Shown one piece after another: positions 23,488 to 35,761 of a stretch of DNA of 64,000 nt. This stretch comes from Silene conica (lineage: Eukaryota; Streptophyta; Magnoliopsida; Caryophyllales; Caryophyllaceae). Position 1 is the first letter of the stretch; each line of letters starts with the position of its first letter. Under the pieces are notes generated by a model, which was not told the DNA's origin, did no database searches, and saw only the letters and a list, made by a program, of their open reading frames with translations. The DNA lies in the NCBI GenBank assembly GCA_029255685.2, contig CM055312.2, positions 26,010,203 through 26,074,202 of the forward strand, read 5' to 3'. The position numbers and the translations under genes were made by a program.

Positions 23488-25169
23488 CTGGAAACCAAAA
23501 GTTTGCTTCTCAGCTTATACACAATCTAAAATCACCATTGATGCTTATGGCAAAAAAAATGGATGACAGATTTCAAGTACACGTAAACTAAGTATGTTTT
23601 AAGGCAAAGCACCTGGGATTCGTGAAAAGGCTGGTACTGAAGTCACGGGTTTTGGGGCACAGACTTTTAAAGAGGTATTATAGGGCTCTAGTAAGGGAAG
23701 GACTCATGGAATTTCATGGCAGGAACACGTGGGTGCAGTGTTCCATGCTAAGGGACCTGATATATGCTGCAATTGACTGTTGGGAAGGTCAGGAACTGCT
23801 GCTAGATTTGTGGGTCACTCAGTTTCTGAGTTGCTGGCAGTTGTGTGGAGGTCTAATTGAGGCAGATTTTTGAAACTGATGGCTTGGTGGTATCTCAATA
23901 CCAGTAGTAGCTGTTGGATGTGTATCAATACGTGCAGGAACTTTTGAAGACTACTCATGTGTATCAGCTATAGGCGGTTAGATGTAGGAACGTAGATACA
24001 GCCGTGTGCAGACTTTATTTGGTCTGCTACCAAGCCTGTGTTTAGGTTCCATAATAAAGTGCATAAATATGAGCTTAGTAAGTAAAGTAGCAGATGGGCA
24101 TGGTCTGGGTGAGTAGGCTGTCTATGATGGATGGCTTCGGACTGTTTATAAGTAGTAGATGAACATGTTTGGATGTCTCTGGGTGCAGCGTTTGTGCGTG
24201 TTAGATATGAAGCAGATGCTTCTGGGTCTGTTTGGAAGTAGCCGCAGTTTCAGCATTATGGGCTTTCACAAGGCAGTAGTGCGGGAACTAGCTGGATTGT
24301 GGCTCACGGTTTGCAAGGGTGCACTAGTACAAAAATACCAAAACGATAAATTAAGCCTAAAATCATCAACTACAACAACAGCAATACGAATAATACTCTA
24401 ACTAGATGAAGATAGACGAAGAATATTGAATAATACTTACATACAATCGGCAAATCTTACAAGCAGAAGGAAATTAAGCCAATCTAATCCGACAAACTCA
24501 GATTGCTGAAAGAAAAGCCTGATCTCTCGCTGCTTTCATTTTCTGAACTAAATAATCTAAGAATGCTAATTATAGCAGAGGCAAAATTCTGGTAAACTAT
24601 GTTATACAGGGATGTAGATTGTACAGTGACTCTTGTTCATCATCCGGAAAAAAGGGCAACGCAAGGACACAAGATGGCGAGTCAGAGCGAGTTCTATACG
24701 GAATCTAGACAATGAAGAACAACAGCAATAGCAGCGAAAACCGAACAATACGAACAATACGAATTGAACAATACTCTAACTAGACGAAGTAGCAGTGAAA
24801 ACACAACAATAATACGAATTGAACAATATGAATAACTAGACGAAGTAAGATAGACGAAGAAGATTGAATAAAACTTACATACAATCGCAACAATACGAAC
24901 AACAGCAGTAGCAGCGAAAATTAGGGTTTCAGCAAAAATTAGCGCAATTGACGAATTGATAAGGTAATTGGACTTGAAATTGATGTTGAAGATGAAGCTT
25001 TTAATGAAGATTTCGATTATGGTAAGATGAAGACGATAGATTTGATAACGCTTTTGTGAGTTGGTTTGATGAAGTTTTCGTGAGTTGCGTGAGAGTTGAT
25101 TTCTATTGTCGTGAGAGTTGATTTCTATTCCTTCGTGAGAGTTTGTTATTTATTTTGCCCCAAAATCAA
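23488..25169. other. Central and right interior of CACTA-1 without recognisable genes
   Basis: About 1.7 kb with no transposase and no family match. Around 23610-24330 the base use becomes G/T-rich and unlike its surroundings, which suggests another captured piece, but no protein motif is readable. Short repeats such as CAACAATACGAA recur near 24715-24900; the same phrase recurs in CACTA-2 near 50910-51050. Confidence 0.5.
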
Positions 25170-25442
25170 AAACATCAGTTCCAAAGTAGAACTGAGGCAA
25201 AAGAGGAGACACAAATGCGTCGGTTATATTAAAGAACTGATGTATTTGCCCTTATTTTCTTAAATACGTTAGTTGCTGCAACAACTGATGTTTTTTAAAC
25301 GTCAGTTCTAAATTAACAACTGACGCAAATAACTTGACTATAGGGCAAAATTGAACTCCCGCCATAGTTAACTACTTTTTGCGTCAGTTTTTGTAGAACC
25401 GACGTAATTTACTTGACGCAATAGGCTATTTTTGTACTAGTG

Positions 25443-27574
25443 TATGATGGCTCCCACAGTGTGGAGGAAAGGTCTCCCTAGTATTATTATAGGTATATGG
25501 GCATCCTCAGGGATATCAAAAACTACAAAGTCTACAGGGAAGAAAAACCTGTCTATACGCACAGGGATGTTTTCCAACACCCCTATGGGTTCCATAGATG
25601 TACGGTCAGCCATCTGGACAGTCATGCTAGTTACTGCAAAATTGGTCATTCCGAGTTTTAAGGCTACGCTAAGGGGCATGACACTGATACTAGCTCCTAG
25701 GTCGCATAAGGCCTTTTCAACAGGGAAGGTTCCTATATTGCAAGGAACAGAAAAACTTCCAGGATCCTCCAGCTTATCAGAGGCAATGACATGTGATAGG
25801 AAGCTGGAGGACTCTTCAGTGAGGGCTACTGACTCAACTTTATCTAAAGACCTCTGTCTTGACAAAAGTTGTCTCATGAATTTAATATACGAAGGAACTT
25901 GTTGAACTAATTCTAAAAACGGAACTTGAACATTTAATGATCGAATTACGTCTTTAAATTTATCAAATGATACATGTTCCTTGGTCGGTATGAGTCTCTC
26001 TGGAAAAGAAGGGGCAGAAGATTCAGTATTTGCTGCCCTTCTCAGGAACCTAGGGGTCTTATCATCCCGAAAAAGGAAGTCCCTTAAGTTGTCCGGCAAT
26101 TCCGGTCTGAAAGCGTTCCCCTGTTCAACGTCGGAGGTCGGTTGACCCATATCCTCGGTCGGTCGACCTTCTTCCTGTACAGCGGGAATTTCCGGAATCT
26201 GCTCAGAGGTCGGTCGACCTGGCTCCTGGGTCGGTCGACCTCCCTCGCTGTTGTTCGGCTGTTTCACTTTATCCTTCTCGCTTGCCTTCTCACTTCCCAC
26301 CTTGGCTCCACTTCTTAAAGATATGATGTTTAGAGTCTCTTTCTTTTGGTCCGTCTTGGTCGGAAGTTGACCCGGAGCCCTAGTATCGTTCTTGCTCGCG
26401 ATTTGAGCAATTTGAGACTCTAACATCTTCATCCCTGCTTCCCTAGCCTGAGATTCCTTCTGAACCAACCCAATGAGGTTTTGGATGAGAGCATCTGTAT
26501 TGGGTGGTGGGTTCGAAGGTGGTTGAGGGTTGAAGGGTGGTTTTTGGAAACCTTGCTTATGTGGAGGGATGTGTGTGGAATTTTGTTGAGGTTGTAGGTG
26601 TTGTGGGTTGAGAACATTCTGGCTTGTACACCTCATGTTGGGATGGTCATTATTATTATTTGGGTCATAAAAATTATTCCCACGATAATGCTGGAAAGCG
26701 GCACATGTCTCATTAGATGAGGTGCAAAATTTTGACACGTGCCCCTCTCCACTACATCTCTCACAAACAAAGGGTCCGTCTTGAACGACATTCACCTGGT
26801 ACATACCTCCTTTGCTTCCACTCCCAATATCGAACTTCCCACCACTCTCCAGCTTATCTAACTTGGCCATCAAGGCCTCAATAGCAACTACGTTAGACTC
26901 AGCTTTCCTTTGGTTACCACGGGAAGTCCCATGTTCAGCACGGTGGATAGCAACATCTTCTATTATCTTGAGACCCTTAGTCTCTCCAGAATTCTCTTGG
27001 AACCTTCCGTTGGCTGCAGCATTTAAGTAGGCCCTGTTGTCATCATAGAGGCCATTGTAGAACTGGTTACAAAGAAACCATTGTTCGAATCCATGGTGTG
27101 GTATGGATCGAACAAGTCTCTTGAACCTGTCCCAAGCCTCACTAAAATCTTCATTAGGCCCTTGAAGCTTGTTATTTGCGCCCTTAGAGCATTGGTCTTG
27201 GCTGCAGAGTAGTACTTCTTGTAGAATGCTAAGGCCAAGGTGTTCCAATCTGTGACTCCCGCAGCAGTGCGGTCTAGATCTCTGTACCATTCCCTTGCAG
27301 AATCCCTGAGAGAGAAGATGAACATGGTTTGTTTAATCTGGTCCTGTGTCACTCCTTCTAGGGGTGCAATAGAGTATATGTAATATTCGAAGATTTCAAT
27401 ATGCTTTGCAGCATCCTCATTGGCCGAGCCTCCAAATTGGTTTTTCTCAACCATAGTGATGTAGGCAGGCTTGGCCTCGAATGGCTTCCCAGTACCTGCA
27501 GGCAAAGTGAACCCTTTGTATAGGTCCTTCACCTGAGGCATGGAGTGACTGGTGATAGTAGCTTCCTCGGCCAT
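25443..27574 (-). pseudogene. Ath-1 gag and aspartic protease
   Basis: The ATG at 27572-27574 opens gag (AKHIEIFEYYIYSIAPLEGV; SLRDSAREWYRDL; LALAFYKKYYSAAKTNALRA), typical of the retrotransposon gag domain of Athila elements. A frameshift near 27165 moves to the second frame, which continues EDFSEAWDRFKRLVRSIPHH, the zinc knuckle CERCSGEGHVSKFC near 26770, and a Pro/Asn-rich linker. Next comes a stretch with repeated GRPT encoded by palindromic boxes (26136-26240). The protease core is CDLGASISVMPLSVALKLG near 25690, with the DLGAS form of the catalytic motif. CACTA-1 cuts the protease near its end. Gag would form particles and the protease would process the polyprotein. Confidence 0.9.
26136..26240. 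repeat. Box pairs inside Ath-1 gag coding sequence
   Basis: Boxes at 26136 (GGTCGGTTGACC), 26157, 26208 and 26229 form two pairs, each with a nine-base spacer and a 21-base step. Because box and spacer lengths are multiples of three, each pair stays in frame and on the coding strand gives GRPT, three residues, GRPT (or GQPT). Confidence 0.85.
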
Positions 27575-27924
27575 GTTTTCTTCTTCTTTTGGAAAGACTT
27601 GGAAGTAGGTATAAGATGGTGTTTTTGGTGTGGATGGATTGTGAGGTGAATTTGGTTGTGAAGTTGGTGTTTTTGGTGAAGGTGGTTTTTCAAAAATATC
27701 CTCCTGGAATAGGGAAGATGAAGAACCTCATTCCCTACTCTCTAAAAGTTGCTTCCTCTTTTCTCTTAAAGTCCTCTCAAGCTCGTGGTCTAGTGCTAGG
27801 AGTTCTCCTTGAACTGAGCTGCGCATAAGATGGAAACTACAGGAAAAAAGTGAGAAGGTTTAAGGAACAAAAGTTCCTTAAACAAAAGAAACGAAAACAA
27901 GAAACAATAAACACTGGCGTCACC
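27575..27924 (-). other. Leader between PBS and gag of Ath-1
   Basis: About 350 bases, with no conserved frame; the 79-codon frame on the plus strand has no family resemblance. It is the expected untranslated stretch between the primer site and the gag ATG. Confidence 0.6.
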
Positions 27925-27942
27925 TCCCCGGCAACGGCGCCA
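27925..27942 (-). other. Primer binding site of Ath-1 (tRNA-Asp)
   Basis: The element strand reads TGGCGCCGTTGCCGGGGA, an 18-base match to the 3' end of plant tRNA-Asp and the usual Athila primer. It lies five bases from the LTR edge at 27948. Confidence 0.92.
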
Positions 27943-27947
27943 AAATT

Positions 27948-29507
27948 TGATGCCCGTCATTGAGGGTACCAAAGATAAGATTTATAATTCCTAACTTTAA
28001 CAATAGATAGTGAAAGTCAGGGTCGAACCACAGAGAGGTGGGGAATGTTTATTGTTTGGTGTTAATGTTTTAAGGTAACAGTTTTGGGGGGTTTTGATTG
28101 GTTGTTACTAAGTCTAGAACAAATATAAAATAAAGCAAGCAAATAAAGATGAGAATAAAACTATAATAAAAGAGATGCTAGGATGATCGGGTAACAAATT
28201 GCTAAGGTAATATAAATCCTAAGGTCAACATGTATTGCAGTCGCGTAAGGGGTGTAACATATCCTTTCGGTCTGTGGTACCTAATAGCTCCTTTCGGCCT
28301 ATGCTATTAGTTCCTAGGTCTCACAATTATTGGGTGTCAACAATAAGGGTGATTCCTAAATTCTAGGTCACATACCTTTCAGTCTGAGTAACCTAGCCGT
28401 CTTAAGGTGTAAACCAATGCCCTTCCCGTATCTCTCAATCTTGGGTAGGTCATTACTAACATCCTACAAGTCTCGTTTCAGTCTCATTGTAGGTTGTTAT
28501 AGTCTATGAATTAAAACAAAACAGAATACGAACGCGAGTGGGTCGACCGACTAGCTAGCCCAGTCGGCCGACCACAGCCTCGCTCGACCGACCCAATATG
28601 TAGGTCGACCGACCACGGCTCTGCTACAGTTGGTCTCGGAACTTATACTACCTACAAATATTCATCCCATACATCCTAACATATGAAATTAGCTACTCAT
28701 GACTATTGAAATAACAATGAAAACAGTAGAAAACATGGAATTCATAATTAAAATTAATCTAAACATGCAATCAATAATAAAGCTTGGGATTCTATCTTAA
28801 ACCGAATACAATAATCCTAAACTAATAACAATGAAGCATAAATTAAGAGAAGAATTACCGGAAATATGATTAAGGCAGAAAAGGAACAAACTTTATTGAT
28901 GAATGCGTGAAGGATTGGTGAACAAAAGTAAAAGTATTTGATGATTACTGAAAGATTATAAAAACAAAACTAAATTATCGAACTTAAAACTAAAACTTGA
29001 TGTGAGATTTTGATACTAAAACTGGATCAAGAACTGAATGAATAAACCCTAATCACGTAGTTTGCTTAAATAGTTGGAAAATTAGAGTTTTCTAAAGCTC
29101 AAACACTTCAATGGGCTTCCGGAAAGCTTCTGGGTCTGTGCAGAGGTCGGTCGACCTATTCACGGACTTCAGAGATTTTATGGGCTTTCCTTTACAGAGG
29201 CCTGGTCGGCCGACCCAAATAGTAGGTCGGTCGACCCTTATTCCTGTCGGATTGCTTTTATTCGTCTCGTTTTGACTTATTGGCACTTGGTAAATGCTTC
29301 CAGTTGACTTTCCTTCGTTCCTTGGTTATGCAAAATCCCGAGGGCATAAGTTTGGTGCAAAATCGTCCCTTTTCCGCATAAATCCGTAAAAGTGCATAAA
29401 AATACGAAAGTAGACAATTGTTGGGAAATAAAGGCTAAAACAAGGTAAGTGAGCGACCAAATGCGTGTAAAAAAGGATGTAAAACATCATAAAATAGACA
29501 CGCATCA
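27948..29507 (-). repeat. 5' LTR of Ath-1
   Basis: Near-identical to 16908-18491, from TGATGCCCGTCATTGAGG to ACACGCATCA. Box groups are at 28541-28614, 29145-29156 (single) and 29204-29236. Differences from its partner include scattered point changes, a three-base indel near 28204 and the loss (or gain in the partner) of exactly one 21-base unit at 29145. Confidence 0.95.
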
Positions 29508-29692
29508 ATAGGCTCAGTCAAATACTTGAGCTTACCGTCAGCAATAGCAGCATTCTGTAATGCTGCCTCCCAGTCCGAGAAGTTTGACCCATCATTCTTC
29601 AGTCTGGTAGACTGATTCATGGAGTCCATGAAGGCTTTAAGCCAGGATTCTCGTGCTAGCGTGGCACTTGGTATTGGGTCGTTACCAGCCAT
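29508..29692 (-). pseudogene. Copia-B gag N-terminus
   Basis: The ATG at 29690-29692 opens MAGNDPIPSATL followed by RLKNDGSNFSDWEAALQNAA and KLKYLTEP, the standard N-terminal domain of plant copia gag (interacting W within SNFSDWE). It is cut at ATAGG by Ath-1 and continues at 16902 downwards; a frame difference at the join suggests a further small indel. Confidence 0.85.
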
Positions 29693-31086
29693 TTGTTATT
29701 AGCAGTTTTAAGTTGTACGTGTTCTACACTGAAAAGAAGATTAAAACATAACGATATAAGCAACTCGTCGTTGTGATTTAAGTCTATATTAAATTGAATT
29801 TAAACTCGTAGACTCAAGCATTTATATAATTGATCTCCCTCAAGAATTATATATATAAACGATCCCAAGACTCAATTTCCGTAAATTGATAAGCCAACCG
29901 CTTGGCTAGTTCTACCGTTAGAACTCTTGGTCGATAGATTTCTGTAAATCTCATCTTTTAGTCCATCATAGTCGCTAGATAGTATCTAGTGACCACAATG
30001 TTGAGATAAAATAAATCATCTGTTCCCACTTACCCGACGTAGAAGGGGTCATATTATGCCTACCGACGAAGAAGGGATTCATGGGAGTCTGATTTATAAA
30101 GACTAGTCTCAATTTTTGGTTATACGAGGAAGACCCCATCAACTTATTTTTATTAATTTTAAGTGAACTAAAATCTAGCATTTGCGTGAATGAATCAAAT
30201 TAAGTGATGGATTAATCATAGACAAGTGACATCTATATGTCATCGAAAACTAACGCGTAACCTCTACATGAGTCAGTTTTCAGGCATGTTATAGGTGGTT
30301 TGGTTTTAGGCGGAATATGATGCAAATTATAACCGATGAAAGCATAAGAAAGCAAAAAAACGTAAGTAAATGTCCTAGTGTGGCCTATCATACCAAAATA
30401 AACATAAAACAACTTTGGAATCCACTGTTGGACCCGAGAAGCTTGTCTTGATGTTCCATCTTGGTCTTTGCAGCGGGAGTGAGCATCCGGTCTCCGTCTT
30501 TGGTCTTCTCCAAATTACAAATTTAAATTACAAATATAAACCTATTTTACATTCTAATTTAAATACAAAAGTAAATACAAGGGAAAACAAAACGGAGATG
30601 CGAGATCTCAAAATTACATCCAAGACTATGTTCCATCATTTCGGAAACACAATCTACTAAGGCCACACTAAGTTACAACCGTTTGCAAAAATTAAATACA
30701 TTATTAAGACATTCAAAAGCATTGAACATACGATAAATAAAAAGCATCAACTAAAACAAATTCATTCGTGACATAATTCTGTAATTATGTTTAATAAATT
30801 TTACCAAACCACCTTACGGGACTAAAACTATGTGATTAAACCGTTTTATTCACATTAATCTTGATAATCTTATAATCCATCATTTTAAACCGCTTTAAAA
30901 CAATATGTATCTATCGAGTGTGAACCGTTTCACAAATGTTAATACACTATATCCGTATATAGTATATTACCATGGGCCAAAAGAAAACATTTTTTTTTAT
31001 AATCGAGATCCTGCCAAACAGGGTTGCTCGATCGAGTCACTAGGGTACTCGATCGAGTAACAGGTTTGCTCGATCGAGTCACTAAG
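29693..31086 (-). other. Copia-B leader, gag-proximal part
   Basis: Noncoding, AT-rich leader between gag and the Chim-1 insertion. The last 60 bases hold three palindromic CTCGATCGAG boxes. No tRNA, small RNA or gene is seen; short frames at 29975-30660 lack family resemblance. Confidence 0.65.
31027..31078. repeat. CTCGATCGAG boxes in the Copia-B leader, left part
   Basis: Boxes start at 31027, 31048 and 31069 with steps of exactly 21 bases. With Chim-1 and one CTAAG copy removed, the next box at 37007 falls 21 bases further on, so the original array had at least four boxes in perfect phase. Confidence 0.88.
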
Positions 31087-31288
31087 TGTAACACCCCAAG
31101 AGTATGAGAGGAAAGTTGTCCCACATCGGTAGAATGTGAGGCTTGTGATATGTTTATAATATCTTCCACCCACCACTTAGTAACAAGGCCTTGTGCTTTA
31201 AGGCTTAAGTGAGGACAAATAACGGGCCCAAAAGTGCACACCCATCTTATTGGGTTTGTGTTACGACGGTGGCGGGCGGGTTGTTACA
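31087..31288 (+). repeat. Left LTR of Chim-1 (short type)
   Basis: A 202-base block beginning TGTAACACCCC and ending GGGTTGTTACA, with the phrase GTCCCACATCGG near 31117. The PBS lies three bases beyond. The short length is typical of TRIM/SMART-like elements. No 5S rRNA box is visible, so it is not a Cassandra LTR. Confidence 0.8.
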
Positions 31289-31291
31289 AAG

Positions 31292-31303
31292 TGGTATCAG
31301 AGC
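31292..31303 (+). other. Primer binding site of Chim-1 (initiator tRNA-Met)
   Basis: TGGTATCAGAGC, a perfect 12-base match, follows the left LTR after AAG. It shows plus-strand orientation. Confidence 0.9.
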
Positions 31304-33718
31304 GAACGATCCTCAGGCCTAAACCAAATGAATAATAATGAACGTAGGAAGAGTCTAATAAAATGAACCCCAGGTTAGTAACTGTTAGGAGCCCCAGGAT
31401 TGGGATGAGTTAGGGGCCCCCTCAAACCAAGCCACTGGCCCTTTCAGTCTAACCTGGTTACCCTTGAGAGATGTAGAGCGTGGGTAGTATAGAATAAAGG
31501 ACCGGACCCAATATATATATTGTACTAACGTTTCCGCAGAAAAGGAATGAGGTAAGTATGATGTGATATATGGTGGGAGATCTGTGTTGTCTGAGATTTA
31601 TATTGAGTGTTGATTGAGATGTATGATTTTCAAGTATTGAGAACAAGAAAATTGAGAATGTGATTTTTGAAATACAAGCCTGACTTGTATGATGGTGTGC
31701 ATTAGATGAATACGACTGATCTTAAAATGCTGATTGATCTGAATGATTGAACTGAAATTTTCAGAGAATGGTTGTATATTTATTGAACAATAATTTGGAG
31801 TCATATGATAATATGATTTTGGTGTTTTGAAATGTCTATATGAGATCTGGTCACTAAATGACTATCGCAACTATGTAATATATTGTTTTGTATTGAATAA
31901 GAATGATCAGATTTATATGTTATATTAATCTATGTCTGGTGATATGCATGCGGCTATATGATCCCTGAACCCTTAGGTAAAAATATAATATAATGATATG
32001 GGTAATGAATTGATAATAAGTAGCACCTTCGTGATTTCTAGGATATATTTACGTACTTAAATCTGCTGTGTTTACTGCGATGGTAGAAACTAATGCATTG
32101 TTTATACATATTTATTTATTAAGTTATTAATTGATTATACTTTTCAGTTTCACAATCTCTACCACTTTCTGGATGACAATTTTAATTGGAAATGATGAAT
32201 AATTGCTAATATGGTGCAATGTGATTTCAATGCTTCAAATTACATGTTTACACGTTTTAGAGAAGGAATGTTTGTGTTTAAATGTGATAATGTGAAACAA
32301 TCTTAACGAACCAAAATTGTTATAAAATTTCCAGTATGTTATCTTGTTCGTACAGGCTGTCATTTAAATTGTGTTCTCTATATGAATGTGAAAATTTTAT
32401 GTGTGATAACCTTCCGATTTAGGTTTCTAATGCTTTTGGTTTCATATTAATACGAATTATATTTTGAGAGAAATAAACATTTTAGTTGACAGTGGTCAGA
32501 TTGATACTGTACATTTCTGTTTTGACCCATGTTTTTACAAAGGAAATAATTTAAAACATGCTTATTGTTTATGCATAGTTCCAACTCCACTATTTAGAAT
32601 TTTCATTCACGTTTTCAAAATGATAAGCCACGTAAAATCTTAATGAGTCGTTATTTAATAGTGATTTTTGCAAGTTGTCCAAATTTCTGTGTAAGCGCTG
32701 TAAAGTTTTGTTCAAACCCACTGAGTTGTAAAATTTATTATAAATAATTTCCTTAAGCTTTGCAATTGATTGTTCTTCCTATGATTAGTTAATCCTTATG
32801 GTTTTTAATTATGGTTTTTGGAAGTTGCTACGTGATGTTTGATCGTTGAAATTGTAAGTTATATAAGTTTTCAATATAGAAGTTTAATCAAATATGAATT
32901 ATGTGATGCAACCATGTGGTATCCTAAGATGGCATTAGTGGCATGAACAGTAGGCATATGATATGAACATGAACTTTATTATATCATAATAAACCTCTTA
33001 TTTTGCAAGTTATATGTGCACCGATTCCATGATAAATGATGTAATGTGAATAAATGGGAAACGTACCTATGTGATTTTAACTTATTTGTACCTAAAAATG
33101 CTAAACTGACTTGCTAGCCTATGATTGGTGTATATCTCGTGATATATGTCGTTGCTCCGTGTTTATTTACATTAATTAAGTAATTGCCTAGTGTCTTCTA
33201 AAACTTGTGTGCATAAACATGATATTGCTTCTATAATATGAATATGAGCATGAAAATGGTTTACTTTGTCAAATATGAACTATGAGCTAGCTGCTTGTCT
33301 ATACTGGTGTAAATGTGTTCTGTTGTGTTAAAATTTCTAAGGGTATATAAGTGTTAGTTACCTTGATTTTGTTTTGGCTGCTTAACATGAATTTGACAAG
33401 TATCTGTTGTTGCTTGAAAAGTCGGATGCTAGTTGCCAGTATGGAGTAATTAGCTTATCAAATGAATTGTGACTGTTGGTTGAGTGATCCTCTCGAACTT
33501 TGGATGTGGAATTTTATAATGGGGTTACGGGGACGTAACCGTGTTTTAAGGAGGATAGGATTGTAAAATCTTGATAGTTTACAATCTGACTAAGTGATAT
33601 GTTATGATTTGGCTGACTGAGATTGACCATGCATGGAGTCCGCTGTTTTAATTTGTTATGTTTTGGTCAATGTTGCAATTCTCTAAGTGTCTTATACATC
33701 TGTCGTATGTTAAACTTT
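31304..33718 (+). other. Noncoding interior of Chim-1
   Basis: About 2.4 kb of AT-rich sequence with no frame over 81 codons and no retroelement protein motif. The first 150 bases (CCCAGGTTAGTAACTGTTAG and similar) look like a leader. The element must have relied on proteins supplied by others. Confidence 0.65.
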
Positions 33719-33871
33719 GGGGACAAAGTTTCTTAAGGGGGATAGAATGTAACACTTCACGTTTTAGAGGTTATGTACATGTACTTGTGTTTATCTTATG
33801 CTTGTGGGGTATTTTGTTATCGTTACCGGGTAGCGAACTTCGGGACGAAGTTCCTTTTAAGGAGGGAAGAC
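33719..33871 (+). other. Two consecutive polypurine tracts of Chim-1
   Basis: GGGGACAAAGTTTCTTAAGG at 33719 leads into TGTAACACTTCACG at 33750, a first LTR-like start. About 90 bases later, GGGACGAAGTTCCTTTTAAG at 33841 leads into TGTAATACCCCG at 33872. Both match chromovirus-type ends (GAAGTTCC...AAGGRGGG before TGTAA). A second priming site 120 bases after a first suggests a recombination joint here. Confidence 0.7.
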
Positions 33872-35723
33872 TGTAATACCCCGTATTTTAGCCGTATTTT
33901 AGCCTCGGTCAACCGCAGGCAAACCGTGTTTTATACAAGTATTTCAAAAGGAATGTTTGTAAAGTATTTTACGAAAACTATTATTATTTTATAAATCGTA
34001 TTCCTACGATTAGTTCGTATTTCGGAATCATTTTATATTTGATAATTATTTCATAAAATGACATTTCTTTCATATTTCTTTATTTTGATAATAAATTTAT
34101 TTATTCCTCAAATAATCTTGTTTTATTATTTTATTCAAGTGCTAATAATTTTATATCCTTATAAATTATTTAACTAGTTGTAATACTACGTATTTTTGTT
34201 ATTGTATTTTATTGCGTTTATTTTAATATATATATATAATTGTTATGTCAACGTGTTTTAATTATTTAAATATTCGTAATCGATAATTTATTTATCGACT
34301 AAGTGTTATATGTGTTAGTAAGGGGTCGAGTATGTGCATAAGTAACAAAACCGAGTTAAGTAGTAGTTTGGGCCTTGATTTGCGTGTCGCTACAAACAGC
34401 CCACCTCGACACTTAAAAACATAACACAAATCAGACCACCAAACCCCTTCCTACCACCCCATAATGACACCTCTAAAACCCTAACCCTAACCTATCAAAC
34501 GCCTACCTCTCACTTTCACACCTCTGCCGCCACATCATAGAGCAAGAAGGAGGGTCTCACGGTGGGTCTTAGGTGGTCTAGGGTCTTTCGATCACGCTGG
34601 AAAAAGGGTATGTTCGTCGTGCTTTCAGTTTTTCTCTGTTTTTTTTCGCGTGTTTTGAGTCGTGTTGTTCATCGTGTACGTAGGTTCGTAAGATCTGTTC
34701 TTTACATTTCATTAATTAATGTAATACGTGTAACATTTTCATCTTTTTAAAACCACCGTAGGACCACCATAATCGTCTCTAAAACCGCCATGAAAGTCGT
34801 TCATTGTTGATGTACGGATACCCTGTTTTTGCATATATATCTGAGTGTCCTTTCTGTACTGCTTTTCGTTATATTATGGGGTTCGATTCTTATCGTGGGG
34901 CATGAGTATTGATACTAGGTTGCTCGTAGTGTATGCTGGTGGTTCTGGGGTGCGTGTGGTGGTCGGGAAGAGGAGAGGAACAGTCGCGAAATGGTGGCAG
35001 GAAGGAGGTCAGAAAAACGCTGCTTGTGTCAGGGAGTCTTGAGGCGTCTGTTTCAGGGAGGTTACTGGTGTCGATGGGTGGTGTCTGTCGCTAGGGGGTT
35101 GTGGGTAGTGTGTAGTGTCGATGGGTCGTGTTTAGTCGTGGGAATGGTGGTAGTAGAAGGTGGTTAGGGGCGTGTTTGTAGAGGGTGTTCACGTATTTAC
35201 GCCAGAGGTACAGAAATAAAACAGCAGACGTGTTGGGCAGAGGGTTTTATGACAGTTGTTGCAGTCGTTGGAGGTGAGACGAGAGGGATATGGACCACCC
35301 CTGGAACCACCGTGGGTCAGTGGTGACAACGGTGGTGGCCAGAGGTGGTGTGGGGCATGGTGGAGAGAGAAATCAACGAGGGAAGTAAGGCGTGTGCATA
35401 CAAGTTGCTGGAACGGAATAAGTACGTGTGTGTGCAGGCTGTTTATGATAGGCGTGGTGGTTGCCGTGGTGGCCTCTGGTGGTGGCGCAAGGGTGGCAGT
35501 TATAGTGGGTAGTACGGACTTTAGGTTGGGGCCAGTGGTGTAGGTAGTGAGGGAGCAAGCGAGTGGCGGTGTTGTCGCGAAGTTGGTGTCGGGTTTGTTC
35601 GCATTTTCAATGTTGTTGTTATCCGTGTTTTTACGATTGAACGAGTGAGTTGCTATTTGCTTTGATTTCGACAGTTTATAAGAATCATAACAATCATTGT
35701 TAGTGGTGTATTGCTATTGGCTG

Positions 35724-35761
<38 letters not shown>

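Larger units (their letters stand above)
20980..25442. mobile_element. CACTA-1, non-autonomous CACTA (En/Spm) transposon with captured gene pieces
   Basis: It starts CACTAGTA and ends TACTAGTG, with the three-base duplication TAT at 20977-20979 and 25443-25445. The ends are inverted relatives (CCTATTGCGTC in both). Subterminal repeats of the type TTGCGTCAGTTCT, in both orientations, fill about 20997-21375 and 25170-25425. No transposase frame is visible. The inside holds exon-like pieces of at least three host genes, all on the minus strand. It sits within the Ath-1 protease gene. Confidence 0.93.
16908..29507 (-). mobile_element. Ath-1, Athila-like LTR retrotransposon with gag and protease only
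   Basis: LTRs at 16908-18491 and 27948-29507 are near-identical. They are flanked by ATAGG at 16903-16907 and 29508-29512, which are the two halves of the Copia-B gag target. The PBS for tRNA-Asp lies beside the right LTR, so the element is minus strand. It encodes gag and an aspartic protease, but no reverse transcriptase, RNase H or integrase is visible even after the CACTA-1 insertion is removed. It is therefore non-autonomous and similar in plan to described TR-GAG elements. Confidence 0.92.

Noticed and set aside
23622..24401. Open frames of 80-83 codons in CACTA-1
   Set aside because: No domain, no splice context and odd composition; kept only as possible captured DNA.
31087..31288. 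Cassandra-type TRIM LTR
   Set aside because: Length and PBS fit a TRIM, but no 5S rRNA-like A or C box is visible.
34475..34492. Telomere-like AAACCCTAACCCTAACC
   Set aside because: Only two to three units within an LTR; at most a telo-box promoter motif, not a telomere remnant.
34562..35558. G-rich frames in the Chim-1 long LTR
   Set aside because: No conserved motif, and frames on both strands overlap; they arise from low stop density in GC-rich sequence.
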